Shown here: positions 23,037-35,600 of the stretch, piece by piece
Layout: every line of letters starts with the position of its first letter
How positions within the stretch are numbered: the first letter of the stretch is position 1
From: Betaproteobacteria bacterium
GTDB lineage: Bacteria > Pseudomonadota > Gammaproteobacteria > Burkholderiales > Rhodocyclaceae
DNA length: 44,597 nucleotides
Reading direction: 5' to 3'
NCBI GenBank assembly: GCA_016194935.1
Contig: JACQAO010000053.1
Coordinates: 1 to 44,597, forward strand
Notes under the pieces: model-generated
Database searches by the model: none
Seen by the model: the letters and a program-made list of their open reading frames with translations, nothing else
Told to the model about the DNA's origin: nothing
Made by a program: the position numbers and the translations under genes

Positions 23037-23244
23037 TGCACCCTTTCGTAAAAATTCTGGGGCTCAGAAAGAACCCTGTTTTTTGTATCAACTTAATTTT
23101 ATAACTTTTATTCGATGAAAAGTGTAGTTTCTTCGAGCGCTTGGAAATGAATCTTCGATTCCAGCCTCAACTGCCGGGGCTACGCGCAGTGCCTTATGAA
23201 TCCGCCTGAAGTCAGAATACATGTCCAGAGCGGAATGTCTTAAC

Positions 23245-24612
23245 CTAGCGTTCCCGTCCGGCCTCGTGCCATGCCTTACGCACCGGAGATAGCAGGTATT
23301 CGATTACAGATCGGGTACCCAGCAGTATCTCCGCACTGGCCTGCATTCCTGCGCCAAGCGTGAAGCGTTCGCCGTCCGTCTCCAGTTGCATAGTCTTCAA
23401 TGTCACCAGCGTCTTGTAGAGCAGTGGTTGCGACCTGGCCTGTTTGTCATTGGATGGAATGCCGTTTGGGGCGTTGCTGTCAGTTGCATCCGCGCTCACA
23501 TGTTCTACCCGGCCTTCGATCATGCCGTATTTCTGGAACGGAAAGGCTGCCAGCTTGACCTTGACTGCCTGTCCATTGCGCACAAAGCCAATGTCGTCAT
23601 TCGACACCCATACCTCGGCCCGCAATGGTTCCTCTTGCGGTATCAAGGTGACCAGCACGGTTCCCGGCTGAACTACAGTCCCGACGGTATGCGTAGCCAA
23701 ATCCTTGACGATGCTGTCTTGCGGCGCGGTGAGTTCGAGCAGGTTTTGCTTGTGGGTCTGCTTGGCGATTTCCAGCGCCAGCTTGTCGGCGGCGCCTTGA
23801 TTATCGCTGCGTTCAACGTAAAGCTGACGCCGGTATTCGGAGTCGATCTGGGCAAGTTTCTTCTCGGATTGCTGGATGCTGGCGCGTGTCGATTCGATCA
23901 GGAATCCCTGGGTTTTGAGTTCCTGTTCCTTCTCGATTCGCTCACGCTGCTTGTCACTGGCCATGATGCTGCCGGCGAAACCTTCCTTGGCCAATTTTTC
24001 GAAGGCCTTGCCTTGTTCCCGATAGTGGGGCAGGACTTCGATCAACTTGGCCTTAACCTGCTCTGCCGAAGAAAGATCGTGCCGGGCTTTGGCGAGCCGG
24101 CTGCGTTCTTCCTCCAGAACTGCTTGAAGCGCATTGCGGTTGGCGCGATATTGGGCTTCGGCTTCGCGCGCCAAATGCAGTGGGTCGCCGGTTTCGATTT
24201 TAAATGGCTTGACGCCGAGTTCAGCGTCGATACGGCGAAGGTTCATGCGCCTGCGCAGAAATTCCGTCGCCAGGGATTTTGCGTCGGTATCGACGATCAG
24301 CGGGTCCATGCGTATCAGGACTTGGCCCGCGCGCACTGTCTCGCCCTCGCGCACCAGTATCTGCCTGATGATGCCGGATTCCGCCGGCTGGACGATCTTC
24401 AGGTAACTCTGCGGCACCAGTTTGCCATCGGCCACGGCGACGATGTCCAGGCGACCGAATACTATCCAGGCCGTCAGGCTCGCCAGAAGTACCAACAGTG
24501 TCACCAGTACCGCACGCCCAAGAGGGTTGGGCAGGGTTTCTTGCAGCCGCAATAGTGGCGGTGCGAAGTCTAGCGGGTTTGGGTCGGATTTGAGGAACTG
24601 AAATGGCTTCAT
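23245..24612 (-). CDS. HlyD-family type I secretion adaptor
   Basis: A 455-residue membrane fusion protein linking the ABC exporter to an outer-membrane TolC channel. A short cytoplasmic N terminus leads to one membrane segment at about residues 33-53; VQPAESGIIRQILVREGETVRAGQVLIRMDP is the first lipoyl half, residues 105-285 are a long coiled-coil hairpin, and LTAPQDSIVKDLATHTVGTVVQPGTVLVTLIPQ is the second lipoyl half with the beta-barrel domain after it. The C terminus, EILLGTRSVIEYLLSPVRKAWHEAGRER, is the classic HlyD end. It overlaps the glycosyltransferase gene by ATGA and is last in the operon. No TolC gene is nearby. Confidence 0.95.
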   Translation of the reverse strand: MKPFQFLKSDPNPLDFAPPLLRLQETLPNPLGRAVLVTLLVLLASLTAWIVFGRLDIVAVADGKLVPQSYLKIVQPAESGIIRQILVREGETVRAGQVLIRMDPLIVDTDAKSLATEFLRRRMNLRRIDAELGVKPFKIETGDPLHLAREAEAQYRANRNALQAVLEEERSRLAKARHDLSSAEQVKAKLIEVLPHYREQGKAFEKLAKEGFAGSIMASDKQRERIEKEQELKTQGFLIESTRASIQQSEKKLAQIDSEYRRQLYVERSDNQGAADKLALEIAKQTHKQNLLELTAPQDSIVKDLATHTVGTVVQPGTVLVTLIPQEEPLRAEVWVSNDDIGFVRNGQAVKVKLAAFPFQKYGMIEGRVEHVSADATDSNAPNGIPSNDKQARSQPLLYKTLVTLKTMQLETDGERFTLGAGMQASAEILLGTRSVIEYLLSPVRKAWHEAGRER

Positions 24613-25841
24613 GAGGATACGGTATCAGCAAAAATGGGCTGGCTGTCGGATAGCGTCGCGGCCAGAATCATTGCAGCGGCACGGTCTGCGGCATGTTCCG
24701 GGGTAAGTAATCGATACTTGGCGGAGAAGCCTCCCGCCGCACGGCGATAAGATGGATCGATCAGGATTCTTTCCAGAACCATTTCAATGTCCGCCCGACC
24801 TCGTTGCGGACCGATGACGAGTCCTGCCCCCATAGCCTCGACGCGAGCGGCGCCAAGATACTGCTCCACCGTTTGCGGGATCATCAACAACGGTACGCTG
24901 GCAAGCAAAGATTCGGCGATGACGCCGCTACTGCCATAACCGATGAGCACATCCGCTTTTGCGAGCAGAGAGCGGAGATGTACCGGCTGAGGCAAGACCG
25001 TCAGATTGGCACATGCGTATTTGTCGATGAAGGCTTTGTCAGCGCCCGGAATGACACAGATCACAGTAGCCTTGACTGCGGCCAATAGCCCGATAATCGT
25101 GTTGGTTGTTCGTTGGCCCGGGCGAAGGTAGACAATGATGCGGCGCGTTTCCTCCGCTCGTTCAGGCCATGAGATCATGTTCGAGCCGCCCATGCCGTGA
25201 ATTGAACCGACATAACAAGCGTCTTGTCTGGCGCCGTAATGATCAAGCTCCGCAAAAGTCGTGAATATTGGGCATGGCGGAATGAGGTCGGCAAGACGTT
25301 TCAGGGGTTTTTTGCCAAGCATGATTGGCAATTTGTTCAGGCAGTCAAGAATCAGTGTTTCGGATTGCATCAGTCTGGACTCGGGAATATCTTCCCACGG
25401 ACGTATCGATGGAAGAGGGCTGGCGGATGGCGGAATCTCGAAACCGTTCCCCATCGCAATACTCCGTACTCCGCTGACACGAGCTGCCAAGAGCGCTGTA
25501 GGCGCATGATCGGCGACGATCATGTCGGGCTGGACGAGAGCGATAAGACTATGCCAAGCCGTGATGCGCCCCAGCAGGGAAGAACGGTCGCCCCAATCTT
25601 CCGCCAGCAGAAGTTCGGCGTAATTGGCTGGAGGATTGACGAGACGGGCTGGCCGCAATGTCATCGGCGCCTGGAAGAAAGGAAGCTGATGCGGCCCGAG
25701 AAGTTCAGCAGCCGTCCGTGTATCGCTGACAACAAATGATACTGCGTGGCCGGAGGCCCGCAAGCGTTCAGCAACAGGCAGGTCGCGGAGGAGGTGACCG
25801 TAATTGGCGCCCAGCTCCCAGGCGAATAAAACCCTGCTCAT
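24609..25841 (-). CDS. GT1-like glycosyltransferase
   Basis: A 410-residue cytoplasmic protein with the two-domain GT-B fold of UDP-glycosyltransferase-like enzymes. The N-terminal domain starts VLFAWELGANYGHLLRDLPVAERL, where the His of GHLLR is the expected catalytic base of this family. The C-terminal donor-binding domain has ADVLIGYGSSGVIAESLLASVPLLMIPQ followed by VEQYLGAARVEAMGAGLVI near residues 290-340. The nucleotide-sugar ligand is not predictable. It overlaps both neighbours by four bases, between radical SAM enzyme and HlyD, so it is almost certainly made with the secretion system. Modification of the RTX proteins is a hypothesis; a separate glycolipid role is possible. Confidence 0.87.
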   Translation of the reverse strand: MSRVLFAWELGANYGHLLRDLPVAERLRASGHAVSFVVSDTRTAAELLGPHQLPFFQAPMTLRPARLVNPPANYAELLLAEDWGDRSSLLGRITAWHSLIALVQPDMIVADHAPTALLAARVSGVRSIAMGNGFEIPPSASPLPSIRPWEDIPESRLMQSETLILDCLNKLPIMLGKKPLKRLADLIPPCPIFTTFAELDHYGARQDACYVGSIHGMGGSNMISWPERAEETRRIIVYLRPGQRTTNTIIGLLAAVKATVICVIPGADKAFIDKYACANLTVLPQPVHLRSLLAKADVLIGYGSSGVIAESLLASVPLLMIPQTVEQYLGAARVEAMGAGLVIGPQRGRADIEMVLERILIDPSYRRAAGGFSAKYRLLTPEHAADRAAAMILAATLSDSQPIFADTVSS

Positions 25842-26593
25842 GATGTTCTGCTTCTCACTTCACGGCAGCCGTCGCATGCGGCAGGAACTTTGCCGGAAGC
25901 GAAATCTTCCAGCAGTTTGGCTTCCGAGTCGTAGCGCGAGGCATCCTTGATGTAGCAACAAGGCATACGGAGTCCGTCGATATTGAAAAAGTACATGCGT
26001 GGCTGAAGCAGATAGCCGCAGGGTGCTGGATTGACCGGCATTGGGGCAGATACGATTATTTCTGGATAGCGACGGCGATAGTCCGACTTGGTCTGCAATG
26101 GCTGCACAAGGTGTCGTGTCACTTTGTGCCGACTCAGGTATTCAGTGAGGGCAGTTCGATCCTGGCCGTAGTCAACAGTGTGGACGATAAGGCGATCAGG
26201 GCCGGCGACAGCAAGCAGTTTCTCGAAATTGGCGAGTACCCGGTGCAGCCGGATACGCCCGATGCGATCCGCCTCATGACTATCCAGCGTATCGATGGAT
26301 ACGCCGATCATGTGGACATATTCCGCCAACCTGGGCGTGGTGCGAAGGCTGCCGTTGGTGATGAGGTAGGGCAGATGCCCGGCATCACGAACGCGAGCAA
26401 GCATATCCCAAAAGCGTCGATGAGCGAGCGGCTCGCCTTCGCCTTGCAAGGAAATGGTGTGCCGGCCTTTGGGCAGGCTGAGCAGTATTGAGTCGAATAA
26501 GGCCAGCGTCATGCTCTGTGCCGGCATATCCCTGCCGGCGCAGTAAAAGCAACGGTAATTGCAGACGGTGGTGATTTCGATCTGGATGAACAT
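25838..26593 (-). CDS. Radical SAM enzyme with SPASM-like C terminus
   Basis: A 251-residue radical SAM protein. The cluster motif is CNYRCFYC (Cys11, Cys15, Cys18), with QGEGEPL as the SAM-binding GGE-type strand. The C-terminal cysteines (Cys192, Cys212, Cys213, Cys240, Cys243 in APCGY, MPCCYIKD and CDGC) form a SPASM/twitch-like set for an auxiliary iron-sulfur cluster, which is common in enzymes that modify peptides and proteins. There is no peptide-recognition RRE domain. I prefer the ATG at 26593; a TTG at 26602 is possible. It lies 18 bases after the giant RTX gene and overlaps the glycosyltransferase by ATGA. The substrate could be an RTX protein, but that is unproven. Confidence 0.87.
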   Translation of the reverse strand: MFIQIEITTVCNYRCFYCAGRDMPAQSMTLALFDSILLSLPKGRHTISLQGEGEPLAHRRFWDMLARVRDAGHLPYLITNGSLRTTPRLAEYVHMIGVSIDTLDSHEADRIGRIRLHRVLANFEKLLAVAGPDRLIVHTVDYGQDRTALTEYLSRHKVTRHLVQPLQTKSDYRRRYPEIIVSAPMPVNPAPCGYLLQPRMYFFNIDGLRMPCCYIKDASRYDSEAKLLEDFASGKVPAACDGCREVRSRTS

Positions 26594-26611
26594 CTCAATC
26601 AACCTGTTGCA

Positions 26612-29600
26612 TCAGCTCAGGCGTACCGCACCCTCCTGCAAGCCGGAGAGCGGTTGCAGCGCCTGCGCCTGGGCGCCGAACTGGGCATCGCCGAGGATGG
26701 ATTGCGCCGACGCAAGTCCAATTCCCGCTAGTGCTCCGTTCTTGCCGTACTGATAGGCCAGATCTCCACCCAAAGCATCGTTATCCGATGAAGCAAGGTG
26801 GAATTGCGTCAAGGCGCCGGACAGCGCCCAACTGGACAGCCCCGGCTTGGCCGCGCGTGCTGCGTCGAAAGCGCCGGTCAGGCTCTTGAAGTCAAAGTTT
26901 TGCACCTTTTTCGAGAACAGGGTATCGGTCGAACCGGCATCGAATCCGCTCATGGCTTCAGCAACAACCTGCAGGCTGAGAACATTCCTGTTGGCTGAAC
27001 CGGAATACCAATTCACAAACTCAATGCCTTCGTCGTCACCGGTGGTCAGCACCAGATCGTTGCCTTTCTTCTTGAACTTCAGGTCGCGGTACGCAATGCC
27101 TCCACCGAGTGAAATGGTATCGCTGGCATTTGCGCCGACGGTGACCTTGTCGTAACCATCTCCCCGGTTGAAAACAATGACATCGCTGCCATCGCCGGTG
27201 TTGATGGTGTCGTCGCCTTTGCCGCCCATGAAGAAATCGGCCGATGCGCCACCGGTCAGCTTGTCGGCGCCGGCGCCGCCGTTGAAATAGCCGCTGCCGG
27301 CGGTATCTGTCAGCGTGTCGTTGCCGGCCATTCCTTCGAGAAAATCGAGTCCGTCATTGCCGTCGAGGGTATCGTTGCCGGCGCCGGCGGAGAGCAAGTT
27401 GCTGCTGCTGTTTCCCATCAGCGCGTTGTTCAGTTCGTTACCACCCGCATTGATGGCGTCTGTAGCGGCGAGCGTCAGGTTCTCGACGTTGGCTGTAAGA
27501 ACATAACTGAGTGTGGAAACGACGCTGTCTTTTCCATTTTTTTTATCTTCGATCACCATGTCGCCGACATTGTCTACCATGTAGATATCGTCGCCGGTAC
27601 CGCCCAGCATGGTGTCCGCGCCAAATCCACCATCGAGGAGATCATCGCCGCCGCCGCCATTCAGGTTATCGTCGCCGCTGCCGCCATATAGGGTGTCTTT
27701 GTGCTTGCCGCCTGTCAGAATATCGTTGCCGTCGCCGCCATCCAGGATATTTGCATCGGCTTTTCCAATGATGGTGTTGTCAAGTTCGTTGCCGGTACCG
27801 CTCATGGTGACTAGAGCATGTCCATCATCGGCGTCGTCACTGCCATCGTCACCATGCTCATCCTCTTTGTTCTTGCTACCTGTAAGCGTCAGGTTCTCGA
27901 CGTTGTCCGGCAGAGTGTAGCTGACGCTGGAGACGACACTGTCGATGCCTTCGTCGGCAAGCTCGATGACATGGTCATTGACATTATCGACAGTGTAGCT
28001 GTCGTCTCCGGCGCCGCCTGTCAGCGTATCCTCGCCGGTATCGCCATCAAGACTGTCGTTTCCGGCGGTGCCGTTGAGAACATTGTCGAGCTTATTGCCG
28101 GTTCCCTTGCGTCCGGTCGTGCCGTTGAGGACAAGATTCTCGACATTTTCCTGCAAGGTGTAGTCGATGTCTGTCACGACCGTATCCATGCCCTCATTCT
28201 TGCGTTCGACGATTTTGTCTTTGGCGTTATCGACATAGTAGGTGTCGTCACCCTTGCCGCCGATAAGAGTGGCCTTTCCGCTGCCACCTCTGAGGGTATT
28301 GTCCAGATCATTGCCTGTCCCTTTGAGGCCGGATTTTCCGAAAAGTGTGATGTTTTCGACATTCTCCGGCAGGGTATAGTCGATGCTTGTAATGACCGTA
28401 TCGTTACCTTCATCATAACGTTCGACGACTTTGTCCTTGGCGTTGTCGACATAGTAAGTGTCGTTGCCCTTGCCGCCGGTCATAGTGTCCGGGCCTGCCC
28501 CTCCGTTGAGGGTGTCGTTGCCGGACAGGCCTGTAAGGGTGTCTGCCCCGTCTGTGCCGAGTAACATCAAGTCGGCTGGCGCGACAGACAGATCAAAGAC
28601 GTCGATGGCTTGTGCGCCTTGCGGATCTTTTGCTGTTACTTGTATGCGATACGTGCCGACCTCGCTATCGCCGGGAGTACCGGTCAGAGTCTGTGTCGTC
28701 GTATCGAAGGAAAGCCAGGACGGCAAAGGACTGCCGTTAGCCAATCGCACCGACAGCGCCAGAGTATCGGTTGGGTTGGCGTCATAGAATGTTCCATTGG
28801 GGATGCGGAAGGCAAAGACTTGTGCCGGAACTGCGTCGTAGTGGCCGATGGGCGCCAGCACCTGTGGCGCAATATCCGGCGACATGATAGCTTCGACCTG
28901 GGCCGCATTCCACACCGTTCCATCCGCAAATACAAAACTATCGACCCGGTCAGTACCGCCTACCCAATGGAGCAACCGGATTTTGTCTGACGTCCCCTGT
29001 ATCGCCAGGGTCAAGGCGCCGTTATAACTGATCGCGACGATCTGGCTGGGAGAGATACCTGCGCCAAAGCGCAGCTCGTTGCCGTTTCCACCGCCCCAGG
29101 CGCCGCCGTATCCGCCGCTGTAGCCATACATGATTGCATCGTCGATGGTATCGAAGCCATCTCCCAGGTTGAAGAGATAGGTATCCCTGTCATAGCCGCC
29201 AACCAACATGTCGTTGCCGGTTCCTCCTGTGATGGTATCGGCGCCGCCCAGCCCGTAAATAATGTCGGTTCCGCCCAGGCCGTCGAGCACGTCCATCGAG
29301 TTATAGCCGGATAGAACATCGTTTCCCTCCGTTGCCCCTTGCAGTATCCCCTTGATTGAGGTGAAGTCCCAGGTCGTGCCGTCGGCAAACCGGATTGCTT
29401 CGATGGCATAGATACCCATGCCATCGTTGAGAAAATAATTCAATATCGTCAAGCGATCACCTGTCCCACGTAGCGTTAACATGAGGTCGTTTGGGCTGTA
29501 GCTGTAACCTGTACGGCTTGCCGCCACGTCGGTCGGCAACACATCGCCCCCAAACAGGATCGTGTCATGTTTGACGGCAGAGAAGTCGAAATTAAAAACA

Positions 29601-32600
29601 CTGTCCTGTCCATCCCCCCGGTTGAAAATGTAAGTGTCGTTGCCGCTCCCTCCATCCAGGATGTCGTTCCCGGTTCCGCCGCGCAGAATATCGTTACCGT
29701 TCTGGCCGTGGAGGTTGTCGTTGCCGGCGCCACCGTCAAGCAAGTCATCGCCGCCACGACCCTCGATGGTGTCGTCTCCGCCCAGGCCATCGATCATATC
29801 TGCCGTGTTAAAACCATACAGGCGGTCATTCCCCTCTGTTGCGACGGATGCAACCATAGCCTTGACTGTTGCAAAGTCCCACGTCGTGCCATCAGCGAAC
29901 CGGATAGCATCCAGGCTGGGGTTGCTCACGCCGTCATTGTAGAAATAATTCAGTACAGTCAAACTATCGCTGGTCCCTCGTACAGCAAGAATCAGGTTGT
30001 CGGGAGCATATGTGTCGCGGCTTGTCACGATATCGCCCGGCAATATATTCGCGTTAAAAAGGATTGAGTCGCTTTTGACGAGGACCGAATCCAAATTGTA
30101 TATCGTGTCCCGACCATCTCCGCGACCAAAGAGGTAAGTATCGCTGCCAGCTCCGCCATTAAGGTAATCGTCACCGATGCCGCCTATCAGCCTGTCATTG
30201 CCATCGTTCCCGTAGATTTGGTCGTTGCCTCCCAAGCCCTCAATGCTGTCGGAAGCACTCGACCCGAACAGACGATCATTTCCGCTCGTCCCAACCAATA
30301 CCGCTGATACTGACAATGCCTTGACTGCCGCAAAATTCCATACCGTCCCGTCCTCAAACTGGATGGATCCAGTACGATATGGACTGTTACCGCCATTGGA
30401 AAAATAACCAGATACCGTTAAGCGATCATTCGTTCCCGGAATACTCAGAACCAGATTGGTCGCATCCTGATCCACCAGTACTGTCGTCGGCGATACATCT
30501 ATTCCCAGCCGGATCACGTCGTGCTCACCAGCGGTAGCGCCGTTGCTTGATATTGTGTCCTGGCCGCTGCCTTTGTCGAAAACATAGGTGTCGTTGCCTG
30601 CCCCGCCAACCAATGTATCGTTACCGCCGCCGCCGCGCAGGACATCATTGCCTTCAAAACCATACAAAGTGTCGTCTCCGCCCAGCCCGTCGATCACATC
30701 GTCGTCAGCGCTGCCCCACAGCATGTCGTTGCCCGCAGTCGATCCTGTGGTATCGAATTGCGTCGTATTCCATACTGTCCCGTCCGCAAAACTTATACGC
30801 TCGGTCTTGTAGGCATTGTTGACGAACCAGTTTGCTACTGTGAGTTTGTCTGTTCCGCTGGAGAAGCTAAGGTACAGGTTGTTGCGGTCGCCCGTCACAG
30901 TTAAGCTTTCGGGAAGCACGCCCGTCGCCATCCGAATGGTGTCCGTGTTACCCGGAGCCGTGTCGTAGTCGATCACAAAGTCCTGGCCGGACCCCGCGCC
31001 GAATAGGTACACATCATCCCCGGCGTCGCCTTGGAGATTGTCGTTTCCTGCGCCGCCATCAAGTGTGTCGCCGCCTGTGCCGCCGTGCATTGTGTCATTG
31101 CCCGCGCCACCAGTGAGCGTGTCGTTGCCACCCTCACCCCAGAACTCGTCGTCACCACCCAGTCCATCGATGCTGTCGTTGCCCGCAGTACCCACCAGTA
31201 CATTATTGCCTTCTGTGATCGCGGTGGCCTTGGCTGTAAGCCCTCCATCCCACACCGTGCCATCGGTGAAGCTTATGCGTTCGACTTTGTTGCTATCTCC
31301 GTACTGCCAGTTTTGTAATGTCAGGCGGTCGGCACCGCCGTTGAGGCTCAGATACAGGTTAGTGCTGTCTGATGTTACCGTTACATCGGAAGGTGCAACT
31401 CCTGCGGCGATTTTGACAGTATCGAAATTGCCGACAGTGTAGTCGGAATCGTTGACGAGGTCTTGCCCATAACCATTGCCGAATTTGTAAATATCGTTGC
31501 CAACGCCACCTTGCAGGATGTCGTTGCCGATGCCGCCGTCCAGAGTGTCGTTGCCGCCATAACCTATGATCGTGTCGTTGCCACCCAGGCCGTCGATCAC
31601 GTCGCCGTTCGGAGTTCCTTCGAGATAATCCGCGTTCTCGGTCGGTACGTTCGAAAGAGCTTTCAGCGCCGTCACGTCCCACGATGTTCCATCGGCAAAG
31701 GCAACACGTTCGATTTTGTAAGTATCACCAAGGAACCAGTACTGCAAAGTCAACCGGTCCGCACCGCCATTCAGGCTCAGATACAGGTTGTTCGCATCCC
31801 GGCTCACCGTCACGTTGCTTGGCGTGATACCTACAGCCATTTGCACAGTGTTGGTTTTGCCGGCTGTCCAGCCGTTGTCGAAATCGTGAATGACGTCCTG
31901 CCCGTAACCATTGCCGAAGATATATGTGTCGTTGCCGGCGCCGCCATCCAACGTGTCGTTGCCGCTGCCACCATCCAGTGTGTCATCGCCAGCTCCGCCA
32001 TCCAGCGTGTCGTTGCCGCTACCTCCCGTCAGTGTGTCGTTGCCGTTATAACCGACAATCAAGTCGTTGCCGCCCAAACCATCGATCACATCATCGGCTT
32101 CGCGCCCGTAGATATTGTCGTTACCTTCCGTGCCGGAAGCGACCGTAATGCGCCGATCCAGCTCTGCGGCATCCCACACCGTGCCATCTACGAAGCTCAC
32201 GCGTTCGATCTTGTAAGCATCGGAGTTAAACCAGATTTGTAAGGTTAACCGGTCCACGCCGCCATTGAGGCTCAGGTACCGATTGTTCGCATCGCGCGTC
32301 ACCGTCACATTTTCTGGCGTGATCCCTGCAGCCATTTGCACGGTATCGAAGTTACCAACTGTCCAGTCGTAGTCGTTGACGACATCCTGCCCGTAACCAT
32401 TGCCGAAGATATACGTGTCGTTGCCAGCACCGCCTTGCAAAGTGTCGTTGCCGATTCCTCCGTCCAGCATATCGTTACCGCCATAACCGAAGATCATGTC
32501 GTTTCCACCTAAGCTGTAAATCACATCACCGGCTTCGCTTCCATGAATATTGTCGTTGCCTCCCGTGCCGGGAATAGCCACAGTGCGCCGTTCCAGTTCC

Positions 32601-35600
32601 GCAGCATCCCAAATGGCGCCGTCGGCAAAGCTCACGCGCTCGATTTTGTAATCGTCGTGGACAAACCAGTTCTGCAAGGTCAACCGGTCTGAGCCGCTGT
32701 TCAGGCTCAGGTACCGATTGTTCGCATCCCGCGTCACTGTCACGTTATCTGGCGTGATTCCCACAGCCATCTGCACGGTATCGACGTTACCAACTGTCCC
32801 GTCTATGTCTCTGACGACGTCCTGCCCGTAACCATTGCCGAAGACATACGTGTCGTTACCGACGCCGCCTTGCAGGGTGTCGTTTCCCGCGCCGCCATCC
32901 AACGTGTCGTTGCCGCCATAACCTACGATCACGTCGTTGCCACCCAAGCCGCCGATCACATCGCCGACTTCGCGCCCATAGATATTGTCGTTGCCTTCCG
33001 TGCCGGAAGCGACCGTAATGCGCCGATCCAGCTCTGCGGCATCCCACACCGTGCCATCCACGAAGCTCACGCGTTCGATCTTGTAATCGTAGCTAAACCA
33101 GTTCTGCAAGGTCAGCCGGTCCGCGCCGCTGTTCAGACTCAGATACAGACTGTTTCCATCCCGAGTCACCAGCACTTCGGAGGGTGCAACTCCCGCGATC
33201 ATTTTTACAATATCAACGTTACCGACTGTCCCGTCTATGTCTCTGACGACATCCTGCCCGTAACCATTGCCGAAGACATACGTGTCGTTACCGACGCCGC
33301 CTTGCAGGGTGTCGTTTCCTGCTCCGCCATCCAGCGTGTCGTTGCCGCCATAACCGACGATGATATCGTTGCCGCCCAAGCCGCCGATTACATCGCCGGC
33401 TTCGCTTCCATAGAGATTGTCGTTGCCTTCCGTGCCGGGAGCAGCAGCGGTGCGCCGTTCCAGTTCCGCCGCATCCCACACTGTGCCATCGGTGAAGCTC
33501 ACGCGTTCGATCTTGTAAGCATCGGAGTTAAACCAGTTCTGCAAGGTCAACCGATCCGCGCCGCTGTTCAGGCTCAGGTAGCGATTGTTCGCATCCCGCG
33601 TCAAGGTCACGTTGTCTGGTGTGATCCCAACAGCCATTTGCACGGCATCGACGTTACCAACTGTCCAGTCGTAGTCGTTGACGACATCCTGTCCATATCC
33701 ATTACCGAAGATATACGTGTCGTTCCCGGCGCCACCTTGCAAGGTGTCGTTGCCGATGCCGCCGTCCAGGATGTCGTTGCCTGTCTTACCGGTGAGACGG
33801 TCATTACCACCCCTGCCCAGCAAGATATTGTTTCCTTGCCCACCGAAGAAAACGTCGTCGCCGGACGAGCCTGCCAGAAAACCGGCACCCTGTAACGTCG
33901 CTATTCCCGGCGTAGCCAAAATCTGGACATTTTCTCCAGTGAAGTCGAGCGCACTGGCAAGGAGAGCGGCATAGGCCGACTGCCCGATGTCCTGCTTGAG
34001 TGTTCCCACGTCAAGCGCAATACCGTCGGCCTTGAGTTTCGCCAGAACGACAGCAGCATAGACTGCATCGTCCTCGTTATTGATGGAGACGAGCTTGGCT
34101 TGGAGGCTGGTTTGCAGTAACGCTGCATCTAATGCCACGAAACTGTCGAGATTGAGAGAGTAGTACACACCTTTGAGCCAGTCTTTGGTGTCCGTTTGAA
34201 TGGTGAAACTCAGGGCTTCCTGTCGGATGAAGCCCTGTAATTGATTGTCGATGTACTGCGAATTCCAAATCTGGCCGCTCCCCGGGCTAACTGTGCCGAA
34301 GTTCGCCACTTCAATGGCGCTTTTCTTCACGTCCTGCCCGGTGAGGTTTTCCAGCATCCAGACCTTGTCCTCGGTAGTGAGATTGGTTCTGGTCACGCCA
34401 TGCGCGGCATGAGCGGCAGACAGCCCGGTCCACTTGGCCATGAACCTGTCGAAATTCTGGAGAATACCGGTTCGTCCCTGGGCGATCAGGTCCCTGGCGG
34501 CTTGTCGCAGTGAGGGGTCTTCCTGATAAGCGACGGGCAGGCTCTTGACGTTGCCATAGCCCCTGAGCCAGGGGAGGGTAAAGACTTCACCATCGAGCTG
34601 CGGCGGCAGGTCAAGTGGCCTGTTGGGGTTTGAATCGGTGAGCGCGAAGTTGACCGCAAGGAGAATGTCGGCGGCCAGTTGGGGTACCCCGTTGCGCGTG
34701 AAACTGCCGGTGGCGGTCAGGAGGTTGTCCGCGATGGGAGTGTTGACAGGGGTGGTGGTGAGATTGATGTTCGTGATGCCGAGCTCGTCAAACGTGCGGA
34801 GTTCCCCGCTCTGGCTGATGCCGTCCTGGTTGGCGTCCTGCCAGACGCGAAGCCTGGCGAAGTCGGCGTCCTGAATGTCGATCTTGCCATCGGCATTACT
34901 GTCGTGTCCCCTGAGTTCGGCGAAGCCATCCTGGATATTCGAGCCGAAGAGCTCGCCAAGGTTGTCGACGACATTGTTGGCGTTGGCGTCCAGGGCCAGC
35001 AGGCCGTCCTGGGGTGCGATCCAGCCGGCCTTCTCCGCGATGCCGTCGCCGTTGAAGTCGAAGTAGACGCCGGAGGCGCTGCTGCCGACGGCGTCGATCT
35101 GGCCGTTGCCGTCGAGATCGAGAACGAGTGGGTCCCAGCGGCGAATAGCGTCGTCGGGAGTGTAACCTGGAGGGGAGGAGCCGCCACCGCCGCCTCCACC
35201 ACTGCCACCACCCCCGCCGCCGCCACCCCCGCCGCCTCCACCCCCGCCGCCTCCACCCCCACCGCCTCCACCCCCACCTCCGCCACTTCCTTTTTTTTGT
35301 TTTTCGTCGAGATAGATGCCGAGATCGCCGTTGGTGAAGTTTTCGATGAGGAGAGGATCGTTGATCTGGAGGGTGCCGCCGCTGTAGATGTAGGTGTTGC
35401 CGGCGGCGTCGTGATAGGCGATTTCGCCTTTGTTGCGAGTGGCGAAGGTCAGGGTCTTGCCGTTGAGGATGACCTTGCCTTGCCCACCGGCGTCGCGGAT
35501 GGTGTCGCCGTCGTCAGCATAGTAGGTATCGTAGCCGGACCCGCCATACAAATAGTCACCTCCCACGCCATCTCTACCATCCAGGATGTCGTCTCCCGCA

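Noticed and set aside
23037..23244. Possible promoter elements in the AT-rich gap between HlyD and the DUF1902 gene
   Set aside because: TATAAA-like boxes are present on the minus strand but none has a -35 partner at acceptable spacing, so no specific promoter is called.
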